A DNA stretch of 64,000 bases from positions 4,743,001 through 4,807,000 of the forward strand of contig CATNEN010000033.1 of assembly GCA_950097015.1 (NCBI GenBank). Reading direction: 5' to 3'. Positions 11,332-22,003 of this stretch are shown one piece after another. How positions within the stretch are numbered: the first letter of the stretch is position 1; the number at the start of each line of letters is the position of its first letter. Position numbers and translations under genes: made by a program. The notes under the pieces are model-generated. The model was not told the origin of the DNA. It worked only from the letters and a program-made list of their open reading frames with translations, and did not search any database. This stretch comes from Macrostomum hystrix. Its lineage: Eukaryota > Platyhelminthes > Macrostomidae.

Positions 11332-11862
11332 ATTTGCGCCGAAATTTGAAATGAAATCTGATTTTTTAAAAACTTGTTTGCGTCGGAGCGAAATGCAGAA
11401 TTCGGACTCCTTAGGTGTTAGAGAAGTGTCACATTATCACAGGAAAACATTTTTAAAGCCTATATGTTGCGGTAGCGTTTCTTACTCGTAGACTAATTTT
11501 GTCGTAGTTCTTAAACTTTACACTGACTTAAGGGCGTCTATCATAAAAAAATAATTTTGTATCATTTTAACTCGTCAACCCAGAAAAAGCTTCATGTTTA
11601 AACGGACAGCTAAAACTCCATTTTACGAGCGCGTAAACATTATCTAAGTTTTCAAATTTTCAGCTATTTTCGTTTTAAAATTGAAAAAATCCGAATCAGT
11701 AACTATTGGATGCTTGTCTCTTATAGTGTAGCTGAAAACAATTCTGCAAATTAAAATGTGTTTTAATTTTTAATAAACAAAACATATGGTATTATCACCA
11801 AAAAACTTTTTTATATTTTTTGTTTCTCTGCTATGCCTCTTTCATTTTACTCTTGATTATAA
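11332..11862. other. 3' region of poly-Cys gene 1
   Basis: AT-rich with no gene. AATAAA at 11772 is a candidate poly(A) signal just before the next minisatellite. Confidence 0.4.
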
Positions 11863-12335
11863 ACGGGTTCTCCAGCCACCCTCCCAGATCCTCGGGTTCT
11901 CCAGCTACCCTCCCAGATCCTCGGGTTCTCCAGCTACCCTCCCAGATCCTCGGGTTCTCCAGCTACCCTCCCAGATCCTCGGGTTCTCCAGCTACCCTCC
12001 CAGATCCTCGGGTTCTCCAGCTACCCTCCCAGATCCTCGGGTTCTCCAGCTACCCTCCCAGATCCTCGGGTTCTCCAGCTACCCTCCCAGATCCTCGGGT
12101 TCTCCAGCTACCCTCCCAGATCCTCGGGTTCTCCAGCTACCCTCCCAGATCCTCGGGTTCTCCAGCTACCCTCCCAGATCCACGGGTTCTCCAGCCATCC
12201 ACCCTCCCAGATCCTCGGGATCCCCAGCTACCCTCCCAGATATTCGGGTTCTCCAGCCACTCTCCTAGATCCTCGGGTTCTCCAGCTACCCTCCCAGATC
12301 CACGGGTTCTCCAGCCATCCACCCTCCCAGATACT
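11863..12335. repeat. 29-bp minisatellite
   Basis: About 16 tandem units of GGTTCTCCAGCTACCCTCCC plus AGATCCTCG. Units are nearly identical in the centre and more varied at the right end, where CATCCA insertions appear. Because 29 is not a multiple of 3, several frames stay open; these are not genes. Confidence 0.95.
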
Positions 12336-12505
12336 TTAGCCGCCCTCTGGGGAGCAAAAGCAGGATTTCAGGATTCATACAATCCCCTCATTAAGTTCAT
12401 ATCGCAAATTACACTGGTACTCTCAAAAAGCTAATACTTTTGGGTCCCTTCTGTTGGCCCCAAGCCTAATCACCTCTTGGCTGGCAACCTAAGCAGACAA
12501 AACCT

Positions 12506-13275
12506 ACCCCCTCCAGCAGCAGAGAACCAATGTCCCCCCAGCAGCAGAAGACCAATGTCCTCCCAGCAGCAGATGACCAATGTCTCTCAGGAGCAGAGAA
12601 CCAATTAAATGTCCCCCAAACGGCAGAGAACCAACGTCCCTCAGGAGCAGAGAACCAATGTCCCCCCCAGCAGCAGAGAACCAATGTCCCCCCCAGCAGC
12701 AGAGAACCAATGTCCCCCCAGCAGCAGAGAATCAATGTCCCCCCCAGCAGCAGAGAATCAATGTCCCCCCCAGCAGCAGAGAACCAATGTCCCCCCCAGC
12801 AGCAGAGAACCAATGTCCCCCCCAGCAGCAGAGAACCAATGTACCCCCCAGCAGCAGAGAACCAATGTCCCCCCAGCAGCAGAGAACCAATGTCCCCCCC
12901 AGCAGCAGAGAACCAATGTCCAATGTCCCCCCAGCAGCAGAGAACCAATGTCCCCCCCAGCAGCAGAGAACCAATGTACCCCCCAGCAGCAGAGAACCAA
13001 TGTCCCCCCAGCAGCAGAGAACCAATGTCCCCCCAGCAGCAGAGAACCAATGTCCCCCCCAGCAGCAGAGAACCAATGTCCCCCCAGCAGCAGAGAACCA
13101 ATGTCCCCCCAGCAGCAGAGAACCAATGTCCCCCCCAGCAGCAGAGAACCAATGTCCCCCCAGCAGCAGAGAACCAATGTCCCCCCAGCAGCAGAGAACC
13201 AATGTCCCCCCCAGCAGCAGAGAACCAATGCCCCCCCTAGCAGCAGAGAACCAATGCCCCCCTAACAGAAGAGAA
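12506..13275. repeat. 25-26-bp minisatellite
   Basis: About 29 units of AGCAGCAGAGAACCAATGTC followed by a run of 5-7 C. The length of the C run varies between units, so frames drift and long spurious ORFs appear on both strands. The left edge is more diverged. Confidence 0.95.
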
Positions 13276-13795
13276 CATCCATAATACTTGGGTACCAAAC
13301 CCCCAGCAAGAAATGTTTGAATCCCTCGATATGCTTCATACTCGATACTTCATGCTACCCCTCGAAAATTCATTCTACGTACTTCTTAATCATTCAGCAC
13401 TTTTCTTTAGTTTAAAAATTATAACGCTAAAAGCTACTTGTGCTGGAGCAGTCTTCAATTCGTTTAACGATTGAATAACGCTTGGATCAATGCTCGAGAA
13501 AATGTTACAATTTTAAATGAATAACGCTTTTAGCTGTGCTCAACATATTTATTTAAGTTCTGAATCTGAAAACGCTATGCTAAAAATATTCCCTTAGTTT
13601 TAGAATCAAATTACGCTTGCTGCTACACCCGGGGGAGTTATATTCTTACTCACAGCGATAAAGATAATGATAAACAGGAACTTCCGTTTTTACTGTTGGT
13701 ATTAAAAAATTGAAGGAAAAAGAAGCAGTTACAAACTGATGCTGAAATTAAACTCGCATTCTGCAAAATAATACAAGTAATAGTACTTTCCTGCG
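13276..13795. other. AT-rich spacer between minisatellites
   Basis: No gene. A loosely repeated AACGCT motif occurs about every 50-60 bp (13424, 13477, 13523, 13571). Confidence 0.4.
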
Positions 13796-14265
13796 CCCCA
13801 ACAGGCAACCAATGCGCCCCCAAAAGGCAATTAATGTCCCCCCTAGCAGGCAAATAGTATCCCCAGCAGGCAAATAGTATCCCCAGCAGGCAAACAGTAT
13901 CCCCAGCCGGCAAATAGTATACCCAGCAGGCAAATAATATCCCCAGCAGGCAAATAATAGCCCCAGCAGGCAAATAATATCCCCAGCTGGCAAATAATAG
14001 CCCCAGCAGGCAAACAGTATCCCCAGCAGGCAAACAATATCCCCAGCAGGCAAATAATAGCCCAAGCAGGCAAACAATATCCCCAGCAGGCAAACAATAT
14101 CCCTAGCAGGCAAACAATATCCCCAGTAGGAAAATATTATCCCCAGCAGGCAAATAATGGCCCCAGCAGGCAAACATTCTTAAACTGATACTGAAAGGAA
14201 GGAATATCCCTAGCAGGCAAACAATATCCCCAGCAGGCAAACACCAGTAATATCCCCAGCATCTA
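13796..14265. repeat. 20-bp minisatellite
   Basis: About 20 units of CCCCAGCAGGCAAATAATAT, with TAT/TAG/CAT end variants. A short break at 14185-14207 (CTGATACTGAAAGGAAGG) repeats flanking sequence near 13735 and 14488. Confidence 0.95.
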
Positions 14266-14671
14266 GTATACTGTGATTTATTCTCTTTAGGAAAGCAGAG
14301 AACGAAAGTTAGCCGTACAGGATTCGGATGCCACGTCCCGCAACCATTGTTTCTGTGGCAGCAGATGTGACTTTATTCCTATTCAACGTGCGGCAAAATG
14401 AAACTTAAGTTGTATGGGAGGGCTGTCAGCTGTTGCAACCGCGTTGACTCAACCTAAAGAATTAATAAATAATAAATTGGCAGAGAAACTGAAAGGAAGG
14501 AAATAAACTGGCCAGTCCCTGCAATGTCAGCTGGACCTGTCGACACTCCTCATGTCCTGAACACTACTCTCTACCTAGACCTTGCAGTTAAAAAGGAGCA
14601 GCTTATGCGGTTAGTGCGTCTGAAAATGGGAAATTAATCCAAAGAGACATTGCAGAGAGACATTTGTTAGA
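14266..14671. other. upstream region of poly-Cys gene 2
   Basis: No gene. A 5' exon is likely: an acceptor-like CATTGCAG ends at 14655, 17 nt before the start codon. I cannot place its donor with confidence. Confidence 0.35.
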
Positions 14672-17030
14672 ATGAGACTCAGAAGAAGCTGCAAGCCTTG
14701 GCTGGCCGCTCTGCTCATAGCTCAGATATGCAATGGCTGTCTTGTAACGGCTATCGACCTGAACAATATCAATGGTGTCAGCATTGGCACAGGGGGAGTC
14801 AGTTTGACTTCTGACTCTGGAAATATATTATATTATGAAGAGTGCAGCAGCTCCATCAGCACCTCCGGAGTCAAAGCTGGCTGCCAAAAACAATGGAAGC
14901 CGCTATTCTACGTCTGCGTGGTCGGTGGCAGTATTGCGGCACTGCTGATTGTCACCTGTTGCTGCTGCTGCTGCTGCTGCTGCCGCCGCTCTCGTGCTCC
15001 GGCGCAAACCACGGTGGGAATATGGTTTCTGAGATTGGGTTGTGAGTTCAGGTGCTTAGGACATTGTCATGTGTGATGAGAAATGGGGTGTATGAGATAG
15101 GATGTGTGAGATAGGGTGTGTGAGATAGGGTGTGTGAGATAGGGTGTGTGAGATAGGGTGTGTGATAAAGGGTGTGTGAGATAAGGGTGTGTAAGATAGG
15201 GTGTATGAGATAGGATGTGTGAGATAGGGTGTGTGAGATAGGGTGTGTGAGATAGGGTGTGTGAGATAGGGTGTGTGAGATAGGATGTGTGAGATAGGGT
15301 GTGTGAGATAGGGTGTGTGAGATAGGGTGTGTGAGATAGGGTGTGTGAGATAGGGTGTGTGACAAAGGGTGTGTGAGATAAGGGTGTGTAAGATAGGGTG
15401 TAAAATAGGGTGTGTGAGATAGGGTGTGTGAGATAAAAAAGTATTATATCATTGTTTACAGGAGGTCTGTGGGCACTGACAAATTGTTGGGCGCCGGTAC
15501 CTTGCGAGGAGGCAATTTTTCCCATTCCGCTGACTCCTGAGCACACATATGCCATATACGGTGGCGCACACTCTGCACAGGTGTGTACATTCGCCCTGAC
15601 TTTCTCATCGTCAGGCAGTATATTCCACTTTCACTGGGCCTTAGAATTTGGCCCGTGTGTGAGATAAGGGTGTGTGATAAAGGGTGTGTGAGATAGGGTG
15701 TGTGAGATAGGGTGTGTGAGATAAGGGTGTGTGAGATAAGGGTGTGTGATAAAGGGTGTGTGATAAAGGGTGTGTGATAAAGGGTGTGTGAGATAAGGGT
15801 GTGTGATAAAGGGTGTGTGATAAAGGGTGTGTGATAAAGGGTGTGTGAGATAAGGGTGTGTGATAAAGGGTGTGTGATAAAGGGTGTGTAAGATAAGGGT
15901 GTGTGAGATAGTGTGTGTGATAAAGGGTGTGTGAGATAGGGTGTGTGAGTGATAGGGTGAGTGAGATAAGGGTGTGTGATAAAGGGTGTGTGAGATTGGG
16001 TTTGTGAGATAAGGGTGTGTGATAAGGGTGTGTGATAAAGGGTGTGTGATAAAGGGTGTGTAAGATAAGGGTGTGTGAGATAGTGTGTGTGATAAAGGGT
16101 GTGTGAGATAGGGTGTGTGAGTGATAGGGTGCGTGAGATAGTGTGTGTGATAAAGGGTGTGTGAGATAGGGTGTGTGAGATAGGGTGTGTGAGATAAGGG
16201 TGTGTGAGATAAGGGTGTGTGAGATAAGGGTGTGTGATAAAGGGTGTGTGAGATTGGGTGTGTGATAAAGGGTGTGTGAGATAGTGTGTGTGATAAAGGG
16301 TGTGTGAGATAGTGTGTGATAAAGGGTGTGTGAGATAAGGGTGTGTGATAAAGGGTGTGTGATAAAGGGTGTGTGAGATAAGGGTGTGTGATAAAGGGTG
16401 TGTGAGATAGTGTGTGTGATAAAGGGTGTGTGAGAGAGGGTGTGTGAGATAAGGGTGTGTGATAAAGGGTGTGTGAGATAGTGTGTGTGATAAAGGGTGT
16501 GTGAGATAGTGTGTGTGATAAAGGGTGTGTGAGATAAGGGTGTGTGAGATAAGGGTGTGTGATAAAGGGTGTGTGAGATAGTGTGTGTGATAAAGGGTGT
16601 GTGAGATAGGGTGTGTGAGTGATAGGGTGTGTGAGATAAGGGTGTGTGATAAAGGGTGTGTGAGATAAGGGTGTGTGAGATAAGTGTGTGTGATAAAGGG
16701 TGTGTGAGATAGGGTGTGTGAGATAAGGGTGTGTGAGATAGGGTGTGTGAGATAAGGGTGTGTGATAAAGGGTGTGTGCCAAAGGGTGTGTGAGATAAGG
16801 GTGTGTAAGATAGGGTGTGTGAGATAGGGTGTGTGAGATAGGGTGTGTGAGATAGGGTGTGTGAGATAGGGTGTTTGTATTGAAAGTGATAGTTTTAATT
16901 ACGAGCTATAACATTTACTGATGTTTTACAGAGCGCTGCCCAGTCGCATATCGTCATAATGGGCGGTGGACTGCCGACCCAGCTAGAGCAACAGCAGCCG
17001 CAGCCGCCGCCTCCGCCGCCAAAATACTAA
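14672..17030 (+). CDS. poly-Cys single-pass membrane protein 2
   Basis: Two exons, 14672-15013 and 16932-17030, 146 residues, separated by a 1.9-kb intron made almost wholly of minisatellite. Signal peptide; then YYEEC, eleven residues, Cys; then WKPLFYVCVVGGS and the membrane segment; then nine consecutive cysteines followed by RRSR. Residues 75-105 align almost one-for-one with protein 1. The second exon gives a Gln/Pro-rich tail ending PPPPPPKY. The donor (ACG/GTGGGA) is weak, but the phase matches and the downstream acceptor TGTTTTACAG is good. AATAAA at 17122 follows. The function is unknown; a palmitoylated single-pass protein is inferred from the cysteines. Confidence 0.72.
15075..15433. 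repeat. intronic 15-bp minisatellite, left part
   Basis: Tandem GTGTGTGAGATAGGG units with GATAAAG variants inside the intron of poly-Cys gene 2. Confidence 0.95.
15466..15657 (-). repeat. SINE body fragment inside the minisatellite
   Basis: Matches the body of the SINE at 26632-26830 (GCGAGGAGGCAATT, TGACTCCTGAGCACAC, CCCTGACTTTCTCATCGTCA). The tRNA head is missing. Minisatellite continues on both sides. Confidence 0.8.
15657..16872. repeat. intronic 14-16-bp minisatellite, right part
   Basis: About 80 units of GTGTGTGAGATA(A)GGG and GTGTGTGATAAAGG mixed in higher-order patterns. The array ends about 60 bp before the acceptor of the second exon. Confidence 0.95.
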
Positions 17031-17229
17031 ATTTAAGTTTTAAAATTGACCGTTTTCCTGGTTGAGCTTGTAACCATTGATATTGATACATTTAGAACTT
17101 CGCTCGTTCGAGCGTACTCGTAATAAACGTTTGGACCGATTAAACTACTTCTCAAACTAACACTTTCAATTAAAGTAATATTAAAACGTGCCGATTTCAA
17201 AATAAATATACTCATAAAAATCGTTGGTT

Positions 17230-18066
17230 ACAAAGCCACAGGCTGATGTCTCAGCTGATCAGCTGATGTGGTCATCAGAGCAAGTGTCTCAGTTGATGTG
17301 GTCCTCAGAGCTAGTGTCTCAAAAGATGTGGTCCTCAGAGCTAGTGTCTCAATTGATGTGGTCCTCAGAGCTAGTGTCTCAATTGATGTGGTCCTCAGAG
17401 CTAGTGTCTCAATTGATGTGGTCCTCAGAGCTAGTGTCTCAAAAGATGTGGTCCTCAGAGCTAGTGTGTCAGTTGATGTGGTCCTCAGAGCTAGTGTCTC
17501 AAAAGATGTGGTCCACAGAGCTAGTGTCTCAATTGATGTGGTCCTGAGAGCTAGTGTCTCAATTGATGTGGTCCTGAGAGCTAGTGTCTCAGTTGATGTG
17601 GTCTTCAGAGCTAGTGTCTCAATTGATGTAGTCCTGAGAGCTAGTGTCTCAAAAGATGTGGTCCTCAGAGCTAGTGTCTCAATTGATGTGGTCCTCAGAG
17701 CTAGTGTCTCAATTGATGTGGTCCTCAGAGCTAGTGTCTCAGTTGATGTGGTCCTGAGAGCTAGTGTCTCAGTTGATGTGGTCCTCAGAGCTAGTGTCTC
17801 AGTTGATGTGGTCCTGAGAGCTAGTGTGTCAGTTGATGTGGTCCTCAGAGCTAGTGTCTCAATTGATGTGGTCCTGAGAGCTAGTGTCTCAGTTGATGTG
17901 GTCCTGAGAGCTAGTGTCTCAATTGATGTGGTCCTGAGAGCTAGTGTCTCAAAAGATGTGGTCCTCAGTGCGAGTGTCTCAATTGATGTGGTCCTGAGAG
18001 CTAGTGTCTCAATTGATGTGGTCCTGAGAGCTAGTGTCTCAATTGAGGTGGTCCTGAGAGCTAGAA
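17230..18066. repeat. 30-bp minisatellite
   Basis: About 28 units of CTAGTGTCTCAATTGATGTG plus GTCCTCAGAG, with AATT/AGTT/AAAA and CTCAG/CTGAG variants. The unit length is a multiple of 3, so one frame reads a decapeptide (SVSIDVVLRA) for 268 codons. I see no ATG near the start of this frame and no clear splice context, so coding is doubtful. Confidence 0.95.
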
Positions 18067-18234
18067 TTATTTAAAAGCTTTTTGGAAGAGCGGTGCCTTC
18101 TCCCACCTCATTAATGGCAGCAAAGCTCTATGTCAAGAGCCGGGTAGGACATTATCGACCCGGGAACAGACCTTGCAGTTTTTCATAAGCTAGCAACTCT
18201 GCCGGTCACTATCTGTATTGAATAGGGGCTCGCA

Positions 18235-18240
18235 TATAAG
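18235..18240 (+). promoter_or_regulatory. TATA box of poly-Cys gene 3
   Basis: TATAAG in CGCATATAAGAC. A 5' UTR exon from about 18265 would end at the strong donor AAT/GTAAGT (18318). The intron 18319-18688 then holds a 14-bp minisatellite and ends with ATTTTCAG, 21 nt before the ATG. Confidence 0.45.
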
Positions 18241-18351
18241 ACAAAACGAACGCGTATACGTGCATATAACAGACAAGCAAGACTGCTGCATTTCTAGAAA
18301 TCGGTTCATATCCTCAATGTAAGTGCTCATTGTCTCAATCAGAAGATTAGA

Positions 18352-18668
18352 TCACAGACAGCAGATCACAGACAGCAGATCACAGACAGCAGATCACAGA
18401 CAGCAGATCACAGACAGCAGATCATAGACAGCAGATCACAGACAGCAGATCACAGACAGCAGATCACAGACAGCGGATCACAGACAGCAGATCATAGACA
18501 GCAGATCACAGACAGCAGATCACAGACAGCAGATCACAGACAGCAGATCACAGACAGCAGATCACAGACAGCAGATCATAGACAGCAGATCACAGACAGC
18601 AGATCACAGACAGCGGATCACAGACAGCAGATCACAGACAGCAGATCACAGACAGCGGATCACAGTAG
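18352..18668. repeat. 14-bp minisatellite in 5' intron
   Basis: About 22 units of CAGCAGATCACAGA with rare CGG and CATAGA variants, between the donor at 18319 and the acceptor at 18688 of poly-Cys gene 3. Confidence 0.95.
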
Positions 18669-18709
18669 ATCACTCGATCTATTTTCAGGTTTCTAGGCCA
18701 GACGACAAG

Positions 18710-19021
18710 ATGCTGCTGCTGCTGCTGTTGTCGCTTTCAACGCTTTCAGCCAGTTTCCCCGATGTCTCACAGCGTGAAAGTCCATCGAGCTTTGACCTCT
18801 CTGCAGCATCTAGACCTAATTATCAGGAGGAGGAATCTTTTCTGATATACAACTGCTTCGACACGGGAAAATCTCAGGGCTTACAATTCAAAACGGACTG
18901 CGTTCGGAATTTCACTTTTGTGTCCTTCATCTTCGCACTGGCTGCCATTCTGCTTGCCATCTATGTGACCCTATTTTTTGTGAACTGTTGTTGCTACTGC
19001 TGCTGCTGTTGCTGCTTCTAA
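18710..19021 (+). CDS. poly-Cys single-pass membrane protein 3
   Basis: One coding exon, 103 residues. Leu-rich signal peptide (MLLLLLLSLSTLSAS), a polar ectodomain, then IYNC and a second Cys 15 residues later (TDC), a membrane segment (FIFALAAILLAIYVTLFFV), and a C-terminal cysteine run NCCCYCCCCCCF that ends the protein. The Cys, Cys, membrane, poly-Cys order matches proteins 1 and 2, but the Pro-rich tail is absent. Apart from this plan, sequence similarity is low. Confidence 0.68.
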   Translation: MLLLLLLSLSTLSASFPDVSQRESPSSFDLSAASRPNYQEEESFLIYNCFDTGKSQGLQFKTDCVRNFTFVSFIFALAAILLAIYVTLFFVNCCCYCCCCCCF

Positions 19022-19154
19022 CGAAATAACTGAAGACCTAAATTAACTGAAAAACAATCAAAAACTGTCTCGTTTCTCAGCCGGTGTTCGGGTCTACTCG
19101 TTTTACTGGATAGACATACTTTATACCAAATTTTTTAAAGTAAGCCCGACCCTT

Positions 19155-19822
19155 GACCCTAACTCACCTGGCCTTTAACCCCAACTCACCTGGCCTTTAA
19201 CCCCAACTCACCTGGCCTTTAACCCCAACTCACCTGGCCTTTAACCCCAACTCACCTGGCCTTTAACCCCAACTCACCTGGCCTTTAACCCCAACTCACC
19301 TGGCCTTTAACCCCAACTCACCTGGCCTTTAACCCCAACTCAAATGGCCTTTAACCCCAACTCACCTGCCTTTAACCCCAACTCACCTGCCTTTAACCCC
19401 AACTCATATGGCCTTTAACCCCAACTCACCTGCCTTTAACCCCAACTCACCTGGCCTTTAACCCCAACTCAAATGGCCTTTAACCCCAACTCACCTGCCT
19501 TTAACCCCAACTCACCTGGCCTTTAACCCCAACTCACCTGGCCTTTAACCCCAACTCACCTGGCCTTTAACCCCAACTCACCTGGCCTTTAACCCCAACT
19601 CACCTAGCCTTTAACCCCAACTCACCTGGCCTTTAACCCCAACTCACCTGGCCTTTAACCCCAACTCACCTGGCCTTTAACCCCAAATCACCTGGCCTTT
19701 AACCCCAACTCAAATGGCCTTTGACCCCAACTCACCTGCCTTTAACCCCAACTCACCTGGTCTTTAACCCTAACTCACCTGGCCTTTAACCCCAACTCAC
19801 CTGGCCTTTAACCCCAACTCAT
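19155..19822. repeat. 20-22-bp minisatellite
   Basis: About 31 units of CCTGGCCTTTAACCCCAACTCA; some units lack GG or carry AAATGG/ATATGG in place of CCTGG. Confidence 0.95.
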
Positions 19823-20107
19823 ATGGCCTTTCTTGACTCATCGTTGAAAGCCTTGGAACCCGACCCTTATAAGCTCATTCCCTACCTGTTGGAAATGGTT
19901 TCCATGTACTCGTACGAGTCGTCGCACTCATTGTTCTCACATTGTTCACGCCTTTCCGACGAAGAAAAAAATCAGATTTTAACGAAAAGTTTTCGCAAGC
20001 CAGTTTTTTGCTTTCATTTGCTTTTAACAAAATACGAGCTAAGACTTGGCGCACCCATACCTGGCTTTCGAAGGATAATTAGCATAGCCTTATCAGCTCT
20101 AATTTGA
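19823..20107 (+). CDS. doubtful small ORF
   Basis: A 94-codon ORF starting at an ATG inside the last minisatellite unit. The sequence beyond the repeat is not low-complexity (for example LSDEEKNQILTKSFRKPVF), so it could be an exon of an unseen gene. No domain, signal peptide or clear splice site is recognised. Confidence 0.22.
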   Translation: MAFLDSSLKALEPDPYKLIPYLLEMVSMYSYESSHSLFSHCSRLSDEEKNQILTKSFRKPVFCFHLLLTKYELRLGAPIPGFRRIISIALSALI

Positions 20108-20278
20108 ATTTACTGGACCGGACATCGAGGCTGCGACCAGCATGCGGCTCTCAGGTTGTTTTCCAAGCGAGATACTTGCAACTCGATACCCCAAAACCAA
20201 CTAATTATATTTAAAAAGATCTAGAGATGAGAGCAGCACTAGCAAGAGTTGAGGGCAGCTGGAACGTACCTCGGCATC

Positions 20279-22003
20279 ATGCCATCGAAGAGCTGGCGAA
20301 ATCTATTTCTAGTCTTCGTCACGAGCATCTGCATCGCAGCCTCTGTGCAGCCACAGAAGCAACAGCAGCAGCAACAAGATCAACAAGAGGAAGAGAACCC
20401 TGAAGTAATGTACCTCACACTGGAGAACCTTAGCAATGGGAGTCTTTGCTGCCGGCTGAACGACACCTCAGCCAGCCGACTTGTCGACTGCACGGGCTGC
20501 GGCCTAAGACATGTGCCGCTGCTGCATCCGGATCTTCGGCCTGACGCTCTGCTCCTCGCCAGAAACCGCATCCGGGCGCTGATGCCCGGCACCTTCGTCA
20601 ACGCCAGCGGACTACGCCGACTTGACCTGTCGGCGAATGCCCGGCTGGCGCGCCTTCCAGCCGGCTGTCTGGCCGGCGCTGCTGACAGCCTCTTAGAGCT
20701 GGACCTCAGCGACACCGGACTGTCCGACTCCGCCTGCGAAGGTCTCGAAGGTCTGCGGCATCTGCGCCGACTCCGAATGGCCGGACTGCGCCAGCTGGAT
20801 TCGCTGCCCGCCCAGCTGGCTGGCCTGCCGAAGCTGCTGGAGTTGGACGTCTCGGATGGCGGCCTGTCGGTAATCCGGGCCGGTGATTTCCCACCTGTGT
20901 GGAAGCTGGAATCACTCAGGCTGACTCGAACCCAGGTCTACTGGCTCGAGGCTGCTGCGTTTGATCCGTTGAGAGACAGCCTGCGGCAGCTGGAGATCTC
21001 AGCGCCAACCCTGGGCCGAACGCTGGTGAAGGAGGGCGGTTCGGTATTTTCCGGCGCCTGGAACCACGTGCTGCGTCGACTGCCAAAACTGAACAGCCTG
21101 CTTCTCAGTTCCCACCCACCTGTGTTGAATTGCACAGAAGGCGACAGAGTCAAGGGACTCCCTGATCACATGGCCTGGCTAGCAGTGTTGCCGTTGCGCA
21201 GCCTGCGGCGACTCGTTCTGGACGGTAATTGTCTAAGCAGAGCTCCGCCCAGCTTGGGCCGCGAACTACTGCCTGAGTTGCGTGAGCTCAGCCTGGCTGG
21301 CAACCCATTTGTCTGCGTCTGCGGCACAGCGTCCTCTCTCATTCCACCTGTCGGTGTGTCGGGAATCGTCTGTGCGACCTTGGAGGCGATGCTGCTAGGA
21401 CATGTGGATCCCTGCCCCACTCTTCGCCAGCCAGCAACTCCAGCGCCCGTGTTACAGTCGCCTCAGCCGCCCTCGCAACCGCATGCGGGACTAATTATTG
21501 CCACATCCATTGTGACTAGTCTGACCTTCCTGGCTGCAGTGGCAGTTGCTGCTGTCATTGTCTATTATCGGAAATTCGCCGTAGCTGCATCCTCAGCAAT
21601 CTCTGTGGCAGCCTCGAGTGAGACCAAGCAGATCGCAGTCTACGCCGAGTACGAAAGACCCATTGCTGGTGGGTCCAGCTCAGGAGTTGGTGGCGACGCC
21701 TACGAGGTGCTCAATGAGCCATCACTGCCGCCACCGCTTCCTATGCCGACCAGGACAGCTCGTCGCTTCTTTCGTCGGAGCGAGCGACCTCAAGCCACTG
21801 CGAATGACGAGCAGCCGCCGGCCCCGCCACCTCCGCTGCCGCCTCGCCCGCCAGCCGCTCCAGCCGCGCCACCGCCGCGACAATGTCCCAAAACTGTCCC
21901 AAAACCTTTTGGGACTGGCGCTGGAGGCATTGAAAACGCAGCTTACACGCCTGCAGATGACAAAGCCACCTCCGATACTCTGCTCATTGTTGCTCAATTC
22001 TAA
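20279..22003 (+). CDS. leucine-rich-repeat single-pass membrane protein
   Basis: Single exon, 574 residues. Signal peptide (about 1-23), a Gln-rich stretch, and an LRR N-cap with cysteines near residues 57-73. About nine LRRs follow to near residue 340 (LRRLDLSANARL, LLELDLSDTGL, LRRLVLDGNCL). The LRR C-cap is NPFVCVCG with two later Cys. One membrane segment lies near 405-430. The cytoplasmic tail holds tyrosine motifs (VYAEYERP, DAYEVLNEP) and poly-Pro runs (PPPPLPPRPP) that could bind SH2/SH3 domains. This is the plan of LRR adhesion or receptor proteins. The start is the ATG before the signal peptide; an upstream ATG at 20227 is out of frame. AATAAA at 22701 is a likely poly(A) signal. 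Confidence 0.85.
   Translation: MPSKSWRNLFLVFVTSICIAASVQPQKQQQQQQDQQEEENPEVMYLTLENLSNGSLCCRLNDTSASRLVDCTGCGLRHVPLLHPDLRPDALLLARNRIRALMPGTFVNASGLRRLDLSANARLARLPAGCLAGAADSLLELDLSDTGLSDSACEGLEGLRHLRRLRMAGLRQLDSLPAQLAGLPKLLELDVSDGGLSVIRAGDFPPVWKLESLRLTRTQVYWLEAAAFDPLRDSLRQLEISAPTLGRTLVKEGGSVFSGAWNHVLRRLPKLNSLLLSSHPPVLNCTEGDRVKGLPDHMAWLAVLPLRSLRRLVLDGNCLSRAPPSLGRELLPELRELSLAGNPFVCVCGTASSLIPPVGVSGIVCATLEAMLLGHVDPCPTLRQPATPAPVLQSPQPPSQPHAGLIIATSIVTSLTFLAAVAVAAVIVYYRKFAVAASSAISVAASSETKQIAVYAEYERPIAGGSSSGVGGDAYEVLNEPSLPPPLPMPTRTARRFFRRSERPQATANDEQPPAPPPPLPPRPPAAPAAPPPRQCPKTVPKPFGTGAGGIENAAYTPADDKATSDTLLIVAQF

Noticed and set aside
11786-13298. Several 150-240-codon ORFs on both strands
   Set aside because: They are translations of two minisatellites in different frames, with sequence fully explained by the repeats.
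13650-16782. Long minus-strand ORFs rich in Leu/Cys/Tyr or in His/Thr/Pro
   Set aside because: They are artefacts of the 20-bp and 15-bp minisatellites.
17268-18074. 268-codon ORF of decapeptide repeats
   Set aside because: It results from a 30-bp minisatellite whose unit is a multiple of three; there is no ATG near its start and no promoter or splice context.
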